A model generated the notes under the pieces. The model had not been told where the DNA came from and ran no database searches. It saw only the letters and a list, made by a program, of their open reading frames with translations. Both the position numbers and the translations under genes were made by a program. From the NCBI GenBank assembly GCA_015698045.1, contig BLAL01000257.1, positions 682,001 to 746,000 of the forward strand: a stretch of DNA of 64,000 nucleotides. The letters are read 5' to 3'. Positions 11,354 through 20,616 of the stretch are shown one piece after another. Numbering within the stretch: position 1 is the first letter of the stretch; each line of letters starts with the position of its first letter. Source of the DNA: Rhizophagus clarus. Its lineage: Eukaryota > Glomeromycota > Glomeromycetes > Glomerales > Glomeraceae.

Positions 11354-13333
11354 TCATTCGACTTCATCATCATCTGATACCGGTTCTAAATTTCCCTTGT
11401 TTTTTATTGACCAGATGTTGTTAAGTCCTTTTTTAACATTACCAAGGAATTTTTTTCTTTTAGTAGATACCTGAGCATGAGTGTAAATTTTACGTTTTTC
11501 CTCATTGTCTAAATCTCGACCAATCATTGGAAAATAACAAACTTCTACTAATAAGTTATCAATATCATCTTTATCCCAACTTCCTTCCATAATGCTTGGA
11601 TCAATATTAGCATCTACTTTAACCCATCTCAATTGAGCACTAGGTTCCTGAACCTTTAAGCGAAATTGAACTATTCTAATAAATTCTCGAATTAAATCTG
11701 ACGCTAACTTCTCAACGTATACTCTTTTTGTCTCATCTTTAATTATACGATATTTATTCATTTCTTTATTTAAATTGTTTTTATTAAGAATAATGAAAAC
11801 ATGATCTGTTGATGTATTGTTCTCACATAAAGTCTTTGAAAATCCTCGATTTCCAAGAGCGATATTAACTTCTTGTCGTATTTTTATTGAGGCTGTCTGA
11901 GTTATTGTGTCATTCCCATCACGGGTTTCCGAAAAACGAGCTAATAGACCTTCTAAATCTTTTGCTTTAGATACGATTTCCGCTTCTAAGTGCATTTCAT
12001 TCCCTGTTTTTGAATTTTTTTTGAAATAATCGTCCTTATACTTTATTATCTTTTTTAAAACGTGATATTGTAAAACTGCTCTAATTAATGGTTTGTTAGG
12101 GTTCTTTGGTGTGACTTTAGCTTTGATATTATACTTTTCCATAAGAACATTAACCGCATTGAAATCGATCTCAAAATCTCCTTTTAATGTTGTGACATAA
12201 TTTTTTAGTTTAGTTTGTAATTCTTCAATATCTTCTTTAAGATGAACAGAATGATTCTTATCATCATCGTCCATTCGATAATTTGTAACAGTACCAAGCG
12301 CGGATTGGTATTGAGATGCTTCTTTTTTAAGATTATTATTTTTGACTATAAGATCTTGTTTTTCTTTTTCTCTTTGTTTCAATAAATTTTTAAATTGATT
12401 TATTTCCTTAATATATTCTTCATTTTTATTCTGAACTTCATTATTCTGAACTCCATCTTTAAAGATTTCTCCATTCTTAAATTTTTCAGTAGTTAATTGA
12501 TCATACTTGGATTTTTCTTTAAGTTTACCTTCAAGTTCTTTGAGTTGATTTTTGAGTTTTTCATTTTCATTATGTATCGTTGAATAATTATCATTAAGTA
12601 TTTTGTTTTTGTTATCTGAATCTGTAAACTTACTTGTGAGTACTTCTTTGTCAGTACGAAGCGTTGATAAATTTTTTTTTAATTCTTTTAACTGAACTTT
12701 GAGATTCGCATTATCATTGTATACCGCTGAATGATTAGCCTGTTTATTATTTTTAAGTTTTTCATTCTCGAGGTGAGCTTTGAGTTTTTCATTTTCTTTG
12801 CATTTAGCTGTATAATCGGTTTGTATTTTCTTAAGCCTTTCAATTTGAGCATTAAGTGTTACATTTTCATTACATTTAGCTGTATAGTCAGTTTGCATTT
12901 TTTTAAGCTTTGTATTTTCGATTGATAAATTATCATGGAGTTTATTAATTTCAGTTCCAAGTTTTTTGTTTACTGTACTAAGTGATGAGAGTTGATATTT
13001 GAGGTCCTTATTTTCCTTACATATTTCTGTATAGTCTTTATGTTCATTTATAAGTCTTTGATTTTCAATACGGAGCGCCTCCAAGTTTTTCTTAGATTGA
13101 TTGTATTTTTCAGAAATTCCATTAGCTCGATCTTCACTATTATCAAGTTTACTTCTAAGATCATCTTTTTCCTTGGAACATATATTTAGTTCATTGGAAA
13201 TTTTTTTGTTATCGGCTTCAAGTTCAATATTTCTCTGTTCAAGTTCATAATATTTCTTCCGTTCAAGTTCTTCAAAAGTGTAATTACGACCTTTGTCGTC
13301 GTCTATATCCATCATATCATCGTTAACCTTCAT
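11354..13333 (-). CDS. CC1: coiled-coil protein with conserved C-terminal domain
   Basis: A single 659-residue frame. The N-terminus is acidic (MDIDDD), followed by about 300 residues of heptad-rich coiled coil (LEQRNIELE, ENEKLKNQLKELE) that includes repeated DYTAKCNEN-type modules. The last roughly 290 residues form a compact region that is near-identical in CC1-CC4 (NYVTTLKGDFEIDFNAVN, TPKNPNKPLIRAVLQ, SIKIRQEVNIALGNRGFS, DPSIMEGSWDKDDID). I do not recognise the family. The architecture suggests an oligomerising stalk with a variable N-terminus and a fixed C-terminal module. No signal peptide or membrane segment is seen. The gene is convergent with Hsp70 B. The start is supported by a conserved leader shared with CC3. 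Confidence 0.85.
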   Translation of the reverse strand: MKVNDDMMDIDDDKGRNYTFEELERKKYYELEQRNIELEADNKKISNELNICSKEKDDLRSKLDNSEDRANGISEKYNQSKKNLEALRIENQRLINEHKDYTEICKENKDLKYQLSSLSTVNKKLGTEINKLHDNLSIENTKLKKMQTDYTAKCNENVTLNAQIERLKKIQTDYTAKCKENEKLKAHLENEKLKNNKQANHSAVYNDNANLKVQLKELKKNLSTLRTDKEVLTSKFTDSDNKNKILNDNYSTIHNENEKLKNQLKELEGKLKEKSKYDQLTTEKFKNGEIFKDGVQNNEVQNKNEEYIKEINQFKNLLKQREKEKQDLIVKNNNLKKEASQYQSALGTVTNYRMDDDDKNHSVHLKEDIEELQTKLKNYVTTLKGDFEIDFNAVNVLMEKYNIKAKVTPKNPNKPLIRAVLQYHVLKKIIKYKDDYFKKNSKTGNEMHLEAEIVSKAKDLEGLLARFSETRDGNDTITQTASIKIRQEVNIALGNRGFSKTLCENNTSTDHVFIILNKNNLNKEMNKYRIIKDETKRVYVEKLASDLIREFIRIVQFRLKVQEPSAQLRWVKVDANIDPSIMEGSWDKDDIDNLLVEVCYFPMIGRDLDNEEKRKIYTHAQVSTKRKKFLGNVKKGLNNIWSIKNKGNLEPVSDDDEVE

Positions 13334-13375
13334 GGAAATTTTTTTTTTTTTTTTTGCAAATTAAAAGAAAAAAAG
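13334..13375 (-). promoter_or_regulatory. Conserved poly(A) leader of CC1
   Basis: Read on the minus strand, TTTTAATTTGC is followed by a run of about 16 A just before the ATG. Similar leaders precede CC2 and CC3. This supports the chosen start and suggests a functional A-rich 5' UTR. Confidence 0.5.
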
Positions 13376-13659
13376 GGGTTTCATTTTTATTTTATAAGTG
13401 ACAAAATTTAATTTGTATTTTATCACTACATTATCTGTTAATCGGTTACGAAATGCATAAAAATTTTTTGTAATACAAAAAACCAGTTGAAACAAGTTCT
13501 TAAGAACCTGTTTGATTTCGGGTCATCAATGAAGGACCATGTGACCGATATAGCTCGGATTATAAGAGGGATTATAATATTAATATTTTATTTGACATTA
13601 TGGTAAATAAACACGTACATATTAATAATATAATTAATTCTTTTTTTATTTCCTTTAAT

Positions 13660-14060
13660 GAACGCCCTCGACTTTCCGAATGAAAATTTGATATGTATAA
13701 AATACTTATCACGTTCATTTTTAATTAAACGATCTGCCATAATTTTCTCTTTAAGTCCATATAAATAAAATAACCAAGAAAAGAAACAATAACTTTTTTT
13801 TAGTTATGATTAAATATAAATAACTAAAAATAAGGGATTTTTACCTCCCGCTTACTCCTGATGTAGTGGAACCAAATAATTTCGCCAAACTCATTTAATT
13901 TATCTATAACGGTATCAATCATTTTAATATCCTCAAAAAAATTAATTTCATAATGAGCAATGAATTAAATAATTTTGGATTAATTAGATGTAAATTTTGA
14001 GCATTTAATTATGTGACTTTCTGAAGTTTGATTATTTAGTCAATAACATTATTTAATATA
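13660..14060 (-). pseudogene. Relic of an alpha-type Hsp70
   Basis: Minus-strand fragments match genes A and G: a YGLKEK segment near 13760 (compare YGLQER in A), GCGAAATTATTTGG near 13880, a DIKMIDTVIDK segment near 13930 (compare DIKSMFDPIVDR), and AACTTCAGAAAG near 14020 (compare the exon-5 end of A). No frame is open across them. It keeps the alpha position, directly before the conserved upstream block. Confidence 0.6.
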
Positions 14061-14545
14061 TTAAGTGATTAATCTATACAATTTTTTTTTGACTTTTTCT
14101 TGACAAAGAACTTTGTCATCATTGTATGACAAGACCATTGTTTCCATTTTAGAAAGATTTACAAGAATATTTATGAATGAATTTGTTTTTTCAAATGAAA
14201 TCAATAAAAATTCTTGGCGTAATTTGTTTTTTTCATATATCCAAAAAAGGAAACAAAGAAAATGTAGGGTCTTAAAATATTGCGATCGTTAGATACAAAT
14301 GAGTTGTTGTACTACTGCTACATGTATTACATGACTATTATAATTACGCGTTAGTAAATCACTGGCTGGTGACATAAAAACAAAGATTGATAGATAATAA
14401 TTATCAATAATAGCAGTAAATCAAAAACTAATTTAGTAAGTAATTCTTGAAAGATTTTATTGATAGGATTTTTTTTTTTCTTGATATGTGGTTAACATAT
14501 ATGTACGATAATTAACAAGTATTTTACACTGAAATATGATAGATT
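14030..14545. repeat. Upstream block copy 1 (duplicate of 18800-19260)
   Basis: It includes CATTGTATGACAAGACCATT, TTCCATTTTAGAAAGATTT, AAATTCTTGGCGTAATTT and a terminal TACGATAATTAACAAGTATT. The same order recurs at 18800-19260, in part at 26640-27020, and in shorter form before Hsp70 B, E and F. No Hsp70 follows here: similarity stops near 14545, where unrelated DNA begins. Confidence 0.65.
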
Positions 14546-15465
14546 AGTAGTTTTTGCTAGTTCCACAAATTTCGAATAAAATTGCGTACAACCTTGTTTG
14601 GAAGAACAGTTACCAGTCAGATATGATCGTAGTTCATCCGTTCATGGAATCTGGTTCAACTGGTGTGATATCGTTTTCCCTTTTAGAGTTTCTTCGGATA
14701 TCAAATATGTGAAACCACTTGTAATACAAAAATAATATATTAGCAGTGGACCAAAAGGATTGTACCATCAAAGGAAACAAATATGTTATTTGTCAGTTGA
14801 TTGTTAGATTTCGTTTTATGTGAAAAAAATAACCCGATTTGGGTATAACCATATGTTTGGAGGATATGTGATTATAGTGGTAATATTCTTCTTGGGAGAC
14901 GCGGATTTTAACATTAAGAAATCCAGCGTGCAATAAAGAGAAATAAGTTATTCATCAACCTATGATCAAGTGTACAAGTATCTCTTTTTTTACATGAACT
15001 ACTGCATACCCGATTAATACTAGTTTCACCTCATCATATAATAATGACCTTGCGAGCATAATGTTAAACGAGCGTGAACAATTTGCCCAAAGTGTTTATG
15101 GATTGTGAATTAATACTTATCCACGTCAATAAAATGGGAATATAAACATATCATATACATATAATGTATCTTAAAGGAATACTCATTATACATATCGTTA
15201 TTGAAATATTCGGTTGGATAAACATTAATAAGCGGATGTAATCAAAAATAGGATATGTATCTTATATAACCATTATAACCCTTAACGCTATACTCGCCTA
15301 TCAGATAATCAAAAATAAAAACCTGTCATTATGTGCAATATTAAGTAATAACCGATTTTTAATTAATATTATATGCGGTGTATCTTACCTGATCATGAAT
15401 GTGAAAACGCGCGCAAATGTTCATGAAAAAATATGAGTAATAATATAAAAGTTCCAAGCACTCCT
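14546..15465. other. Non-cluster DNA, no intact gene
   Basis: AT-rich sequence without resemblance to the Hsp70 or CC families. The right part (from about 15290) belongs to a tandem duplication described separately. Confidence 0.35.
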
Positions 15466-15590
15466 CTACCAGAGAATCAAAAAAGAAAACCATATTATTA
15501 TGTATAATCCTCTAAAATAATCAATTTTTGATTCTTCTAATATGATGAATCTTACCTGGTCTGATTGTGAAAAAGCGAGCAAATGTTCGT
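15290..15590 (-). repeat. Tandem duplication of an exon end and its intron
   Basis: Two copies of about 150 bp, at about 15300-15430 and 15455-15590, read on the minus strand as ACATTTGC-GCG/TCGC-TTTTTCACA, a (C)AG, a GTAAGAT donor, then a similar intron with AAAATCAATT-like words. The copy at 15550-15590 keeps the coding frame of the neighbouring exon; the other does not. Confidence 0.55.
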
Positions 15591-15801
15591 TGAATTCCAA
15601 AACTCTATACACTTCCACATTGTGATCCTTTACATCTTCTACCGATAAATTATCTGTTTCGTATCCCACTAGACTTGGAGAGATTAGAAACTTCGTTCCT
15701 AAAGAATATTGTTCACAGAGATAATTTGTTAATAATAGAAGAATTTCTTTGTATACATTCCGAATACTTCCCAGGTATTTCATTGTACAGTAATTATCCA
15801 A
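15466..15801 (-). pseudogene. Isolated exon of an unrecognised gene
   Basis: A minus-strand frame with balanced amino-acid use: YLGSIRNVYKEILLLLTNYL, KFLISPSLVGYETDNLSVED, VYRVLEFNEHLLAFSQSDQ. It is followed by a good donor (CAG then GTAAGATTC near 15556), so the residues after SDQ are probably intronic. An internal ATG lies at 15783. No further exon was found on either side and the exon end is partly duplicated. It is likely a gene fragment. No family is recognised. Confidence 0.4.
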
Positions 15802-15847
15802 ATTATCTATGATAAATGGGTATTCATAATAATTTAATGAAATAAAA

Positions 15848-15900
15848 AGCGTGGTTGAGCGGCAAGGCGGTCATAGTAGAGATCACATTAGTTCAAATGA
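15848..15900 (+). other. tRNA-like A-box/B-box segment (possible SINE head)
   Basis: GCGTGGTTGAGCGG fits an RNA polymerase III A box, and AGTTCAAAT about 30 bases later resembles a B box. The spacing is like a Ser/Leu tRNA, but the anticodon and acceptor stems do not pair, so this is not a working tRNA. A tRNA-derived SINE or tRNA relic is possible. Confidence 0.3.
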
Positions 15901-17386
15901 AAAACAAAATCACAAATGATACGATTTTGTATGATATAACCATTTCTAGGACAAAATATGATACCGTAAAAAATGAAGAGAACAATACCTTGAAGCAAAG
16001 GTTGATAATTTATAAAGGATGATTTATGATAGTAAGAATCCTTTTGTAAATATTCGGATACGCGTTAACAACAGTAGTATTATTTTTATCCCCGTTGACA
16101 TATCTTAACAGTTCAAAACTGACTTCGTAATGAGTAACAAGATATCAGAATTACAATTGCTCATCGACTTTGAAGCGCCATAAATATCCCGCTTTTGAAA
16201 GAGATAATATCTAATGTGAGACTGTCCTTATGAAATTTTCCAAAGGAACGAGTGTAGTTCATTTTTTGTTAGTTCCATGAGTGTTCCTGACAACTATGAT
16301 AGTATATTCTACTGCAATTTCTATGATAAAAAAATGTTCTCAGTATTTATATTGCCAAAAATAGAAGTTATTTTATTTATTTATTTATTTTTATTACAGG
16401 ACTAATGACATTGGACAGATCAGATCTATACACAACAATAAAGGCACGTCTACATGCAAAATCCTTTCCATCACGTTTAACCAAATTCTAGAATCTCGCC
16501 TAGTCCCAAAAGAAAATGAAAAAAAGAGAAGTTAACGTCATCTCACCGATGACAGAGCCAAAAATAGAAGTAATTAACTCCAGAAAAATTCATCTGTCAC
16601 GTGATAATATAAAATTTTTGTCACCCCCGTGTCACTTCCCTAGCGTTCGATTATTTATCACTGCCATTATAAGTACAGTTATCTGAGGGACAGTTGGTAA
16701 AAACATATTTGACACACTATTATTTGTCACATGTCAGTGCATAGCTCCGCATAATGCCGGCCAAAAGTCACGTGTCGAAGAATTTTCTGGGTGCTCTTGG
16801 GGTAGTTAATCGTACCTTATATTTTCGTGATGTAAATGATATAAAGATGAACAGTTAGTAAAGAAAAAATTATATGTTAGAGACTTAGAGATACGCAGTA
16901 TGATAATTATATCTTTTCACGTGTTCTATGTGATACAATCCATTCAAAAAAAATCACAACTACGAGACCGTGACCCAAGGTCGCAGTTGCCTTGTTCCAC
17001 GTAGTACAAAGACGAAGATTATATCTGTGATTTATATCAATAAATTATGATTGTACAATGTAAAAGAAAATACGTCGATGTTAAGAGCAATTACGGACAT
17101 CACTGTGTACTCCGTAGGGACCGTGACATTTTTCTTGATGATTATAAGATTATAATAATTTTCTTATGCACGTTTTATTCCAAAACAAGTAATTACACAA
17201 AATCAAATAAAACGTGATGATAGTATATAAACAATTAAATATATTTTTATATTGATGAATCATTAAATCAATCATCAGTCATTAGAAAAAAAAGTAAAAG
17301 CTTGCAATATAAATACAAGTAAAATATAAATTATAGGCAATTATTTTTCTGTTTTACACGATTCACGATCATAAAATACTGTTATC
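15901..17386. other. Intergenic, repeat-like stretches only
   Basis: A (TTTA)n tract at about 16373-16395 is followed by GC-richer sequence to about 16560 that resembles the 3' part of a retroelement but carries no frame. The remainder shows nothing recognisable. Confidence 0.3.
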
Positions 17387-17955
17387 ATGGTAAAGAACTA
17401 AATATTTTATAATATCTCCTTGTTGAAGACTTATCATTTTGTATTTTGTAGGCACAACAACCTCAACCACCACCTCAACGACCACCACTACCAAACTTTA
17501 ACAGAATGAACCAGGCTTTTCAAATAATCACACAGGAATGTTCCAGATTTTGTATGTTTTTTTTAAAAAAGTTATGCTACATTATTAAAATTGTAACGCG
17601 ATAAACGTATCCTTTTCATTATTTTAGAGATACGCGATCCTATTACAGATCTGTCAATTCATGTGTCACTGGTGAAAATGAGGACATCATCGCGCTCCCC
17701 GATTTTCAAAATGCGTATCCTAATCCATTCCCTACTAACGTCCAGAGTCTTCGTGATTTACCTGGTCTGTACACTTGTACATCTATAATTTAATTGGGTT
17801 TCTTTTCTTTTCATAATTAATAAAATATTCTTTTTTTTTTAATTAAAGGTCAAAATTTAGATACTCTATTAGCCTTTTATGGTTTACAAGTAATTGGAGG
17901 ACTCGATGCAAGACAAAAGCGTCTTGCTGAATACTTGGGTATAAAATTGTTATAA
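17387..17955 (+). CDS. Small four-exon gene, proline-rich N-terminus, unknown function
   Basis: Exons 17387-17389 (the ATG alone), 17452-17551, 17630-17764 and 17849-17955 give 114 residues. The N-terminus is Gln/Pro-rich (MAQQPQPPPQRPPLPNFNR). The middle has SYYRSVNSC and ALPDFQNAYPNPFPTNVQSL. The C-terminus, DTLLAFYGLQVIGGLDARQK to LGIKLL, is amphipathic. The acceptor of exon 3 was placed at 17628-17629 because the AG two bases upstream would create a stop. The later junctions keep frame without adjustment. The start is the least certain part, because an exon holding only ATG is unusual. No signal peptide or membrane helix is visible, and I do not recognise the family. Confidence 0.5.
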
Positions 17956-18224
17956 AAAAAAGCCAAGTTTATCAATCTTTATATTCAGCTGCTAGGATGA
18001 GATGATACAGTATTATACCCTTCAATTATGTTTACTTAATCACTCGCTCATTCTTGATCATCTCCATCAATTTTCTGTATAATTTGTATAATTCTGTCCA
18101 TCCAAATTATTTGTATACCAATTATCAATAAAAATTACATATCATTAACATGTAAGTTCTAAATAATTACAAATATTCTTATCAAATTATCATGTTTACC
18201 ATTTCATCGTGTAGTTTGGATTTG

Positions 18225-18560
18225 ACCATCAGATAATTCTGAAGTATAATTCATTTTCTTGATTAATAGTCAAATAATCATATATAGCGAGTAACAAATT
18301 ACGCACATCAATAGTCCCAACAATGTTGAACTCGCTGGGATCAGTGATTTTGTACTTTCCATTAACATTAAGTTTTCCTAATATAGAAAAGGATCTATCA
18401 GGGCGGTTTACAATATCAGAAGATTCGTTCGTTATAGTATGAGACCAGATTTACTAATGATTTTTTGGTTGACTAAATTCAGTGTCACCAAAATCCATTA
18501 ATGCCTTAGTGGGAAATTTTTCTTTGATTACGCAATTCACTAATAGCATTTTCACTATGG
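18225..18560 (-). pseudogene. Broken fragment of an unrecognised gene
   Basis: On the minus strand one frame reads FPTKALMDFGDTEFSQPKN, two stops, then RPDRSFSILGKLNVNGKY, KITDPSEFNIVGTIDVRNLL and AIYDYLTINQENELYFRII before a final stop. The composition is protein-like, but the frame is interrupted near 18440 and lacks flanking exons. No family recognised. Confidence 0.4.
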
Positions 18561-18799
18561 CACATAATATTCAAAAATAAAGTCTTCCGAGCTGATGATC
18601 ACTATTATTTTTGTAATCGAAAAAATGACATGATGGCAAAGTAATATGATGTTGGCGTTAATAACGGATGAAAAAATTATATAGCTACAAGATTTCCTAA
18701 ATAAATCGTTGTTTTTATTTCGTTGTTGTTTCAACAAGAAATGATCCAAATACGACTTGCTTCGATATAGATAAAAATAATTACTCACAGTTATAATCT

Positions 18800-19260
18800 T
18801 TCCCATATGATTATTTATCAATAAAATTATTTTATGTATTAAGCGATTAAAATTTTGTTTAAACTCTATACATTTTTTTTTTTTGACAAAGAATCGATAT
18901 CGTTTTATCATCATTGTATGTCAAGAACCATTGTTTCCATTTTAGAAAGATTTTTTATGAATGAATTTATTTTTTCAAATGAAATCAATTAAAAATTATT
19001 GGCGTATATCCAAAAAACAAAGAAAATGTAGGGTGTTAAAATTGCGATCGTTAATAGTTGATATAAATGAGTTGTACTATTACTACATGTATTACATACG
19101 CGTTAATAAATCACTGGCTGATGACATAAAAACAAAGATTGATAGATAGTATTTATCAATAATAAAAACTAATTTACTTCTTGAAAGATTTTATTGATAG
19201 GATTATTTTTTCTAGATGTGCTATGTACGATAATTAACAAGTATTTTACACTTGCAATAT
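18800..19260 (+). promoter_or_regulatory. Upstream block copy 2, before relic Hsp70
   Basis: The same ordered words as the block at 14030-14545 (CATTGTATGTCAAGAACCATT, CCATTTTAGAAAGATTTTT, TACGATAATTAACAAGTATT). It sits where a beta-type Hsp70 promoter would be, immediately before the relic at 19300. Because its gene is dead, the similarity may reflect recent duplication rather than function. Confidence 0.5.
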
Positions 19261-19299
19261 AATAGATTGCATTTTTAGTTCTAATATATTTAACGTTCA

Positions 19300-20200
19300 T
19301 TAAATGTAATATGAAAATTCGTGTTGTAATAGGCCTATATCTTTAGATAAAGTTAAATCAATTAAGAAATTGTCATTTTGGCTTTTTTAGCGTCAAACTA
19401 ATTAATTGTATTATATATCACTCGTGGATTTTGATCATTCGATCGGTAAATAATAAATATTATAGTTCCGTCATGTTACGTTAGAATTGATACGACATAC
19501 TGTATATTGATAATGATTGGCCCGGAAGTATGGAAACATTAAAGACAAATACGGTTTTTCAATATAGCTAATTTTGAAAAGGAGTTATAGATTATCCGTG
19601 CTAGAGAAATTCCCTACTAATCGCTAATTTCATTTCGGCATTCGACATATGCAATAAAATAATTCCGTAACCGATATACCGTAAATTTACTTGCCATGAT
19701 AAGTTTTTTAGAAAAGATGTCAAGATCTCCCTTTTGTGAACGGTCCTGGAGAGATTCCTGGGCTTTCTGGTAAGCGGAGCGAGAGAGCATCTATATTCAA
19801 GAAATCATGGCATTCAATTTTTTTTTTCTAAAAATGTAATTTAATTATCTGTTGTAATCAAACCCACTGAAACGATATCCAGACCATTGATAATAAGCCA
19901 AAAAATTAAAATAAAATATTTTTTAGGTGAAGTTTCAGTAAATTGGTGTTAGTTTATCGTACTGATTAGTAAGAGAGTTTGGAATTTTTATTATGTAAAA
20001 AAAAAAAATTACGAAATGAAAAATATTTAAATAACTTTCTAGCGATTAAAAATAATATATATCTGAAACCGCAGCAATCAATTTTATCTGTTCACGCGAT
20101 TATAGATGCGGCGTTAGACGAAAAAAACAATTTGATACTGTATTGTACATGTACAGTACATTATAATGTGAAAAATCTAGTTATAGTCACAAACTGACCA
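19300..20200 (+). pseudogene. Relic beta-type Hsp70, copy 1 of three
   Basis: Collinear remains of gene E: exon 1 (AAAATTCGTGTTGTAATAGG, 19313), exon 2 (GATTTTGATCATTCGATCG, about 19430), exon 3 (GATTGGCCCGGAAGTATGG, about 19517, to TTATCCG near 19597), exon 5 (CTGAAACCGCAGCAATC, about 20063) and the phosphate-2 region near 20100. Exon 3 is cut after the WGYP codons by about 450 bp of foreign sequence that the relics at 23429 and 27060 also carry. It faces CC2 tail-to-tail. Confidence 0.75.
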
Positions 20201-20616
20201 ACCAACATTGGTACATGGGTAACAATTTATTAAAAAATTTTATATCAAAAAATTTTAAAGAGAACTCATGGAATTAATTATATTATGCACGAAATCTATT
20301 TAGAGGCATACTAAACATACTAAACGACTCATCAAAATTTTAGACAATCAAATTCGAATTACAATTAAATACCTTTAATATTTTATCTGAACTATTATTA
20401 ATTAGTCACTTGTTCAAATAATTCTTTTATTAATAAATATATATGCAAGTAACATAACAAATGTTTTTTTATGTAATCTTACAAAAATTATTTTAACTTT
20501 TTTTTTTCTTATCTATAAATAGTTTGAAATATTTTATCTAATATCTATTTATTGTTAAATTTCTACTTATTCAATCTAAATAAACAAGCAAGTAAAGAAA
20601 ATATCACAAATACATT

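Noticed and set aside
12731-13189. Short hydrophobic plus-strand frames within CC1, with similar ones in CC2 and CC3
   Set aside because: They are antisense shadows of heptad-rich coiled coil; Lys/Glu/Leu codons read backwards give Phe/Ile/Ser-rich peptides that mimic membrane segments.
15848-15930. A functional tRNA gene
   Set aside because: A- and B-box-like words are present, but no acceptor or anticodon stem can be paired.
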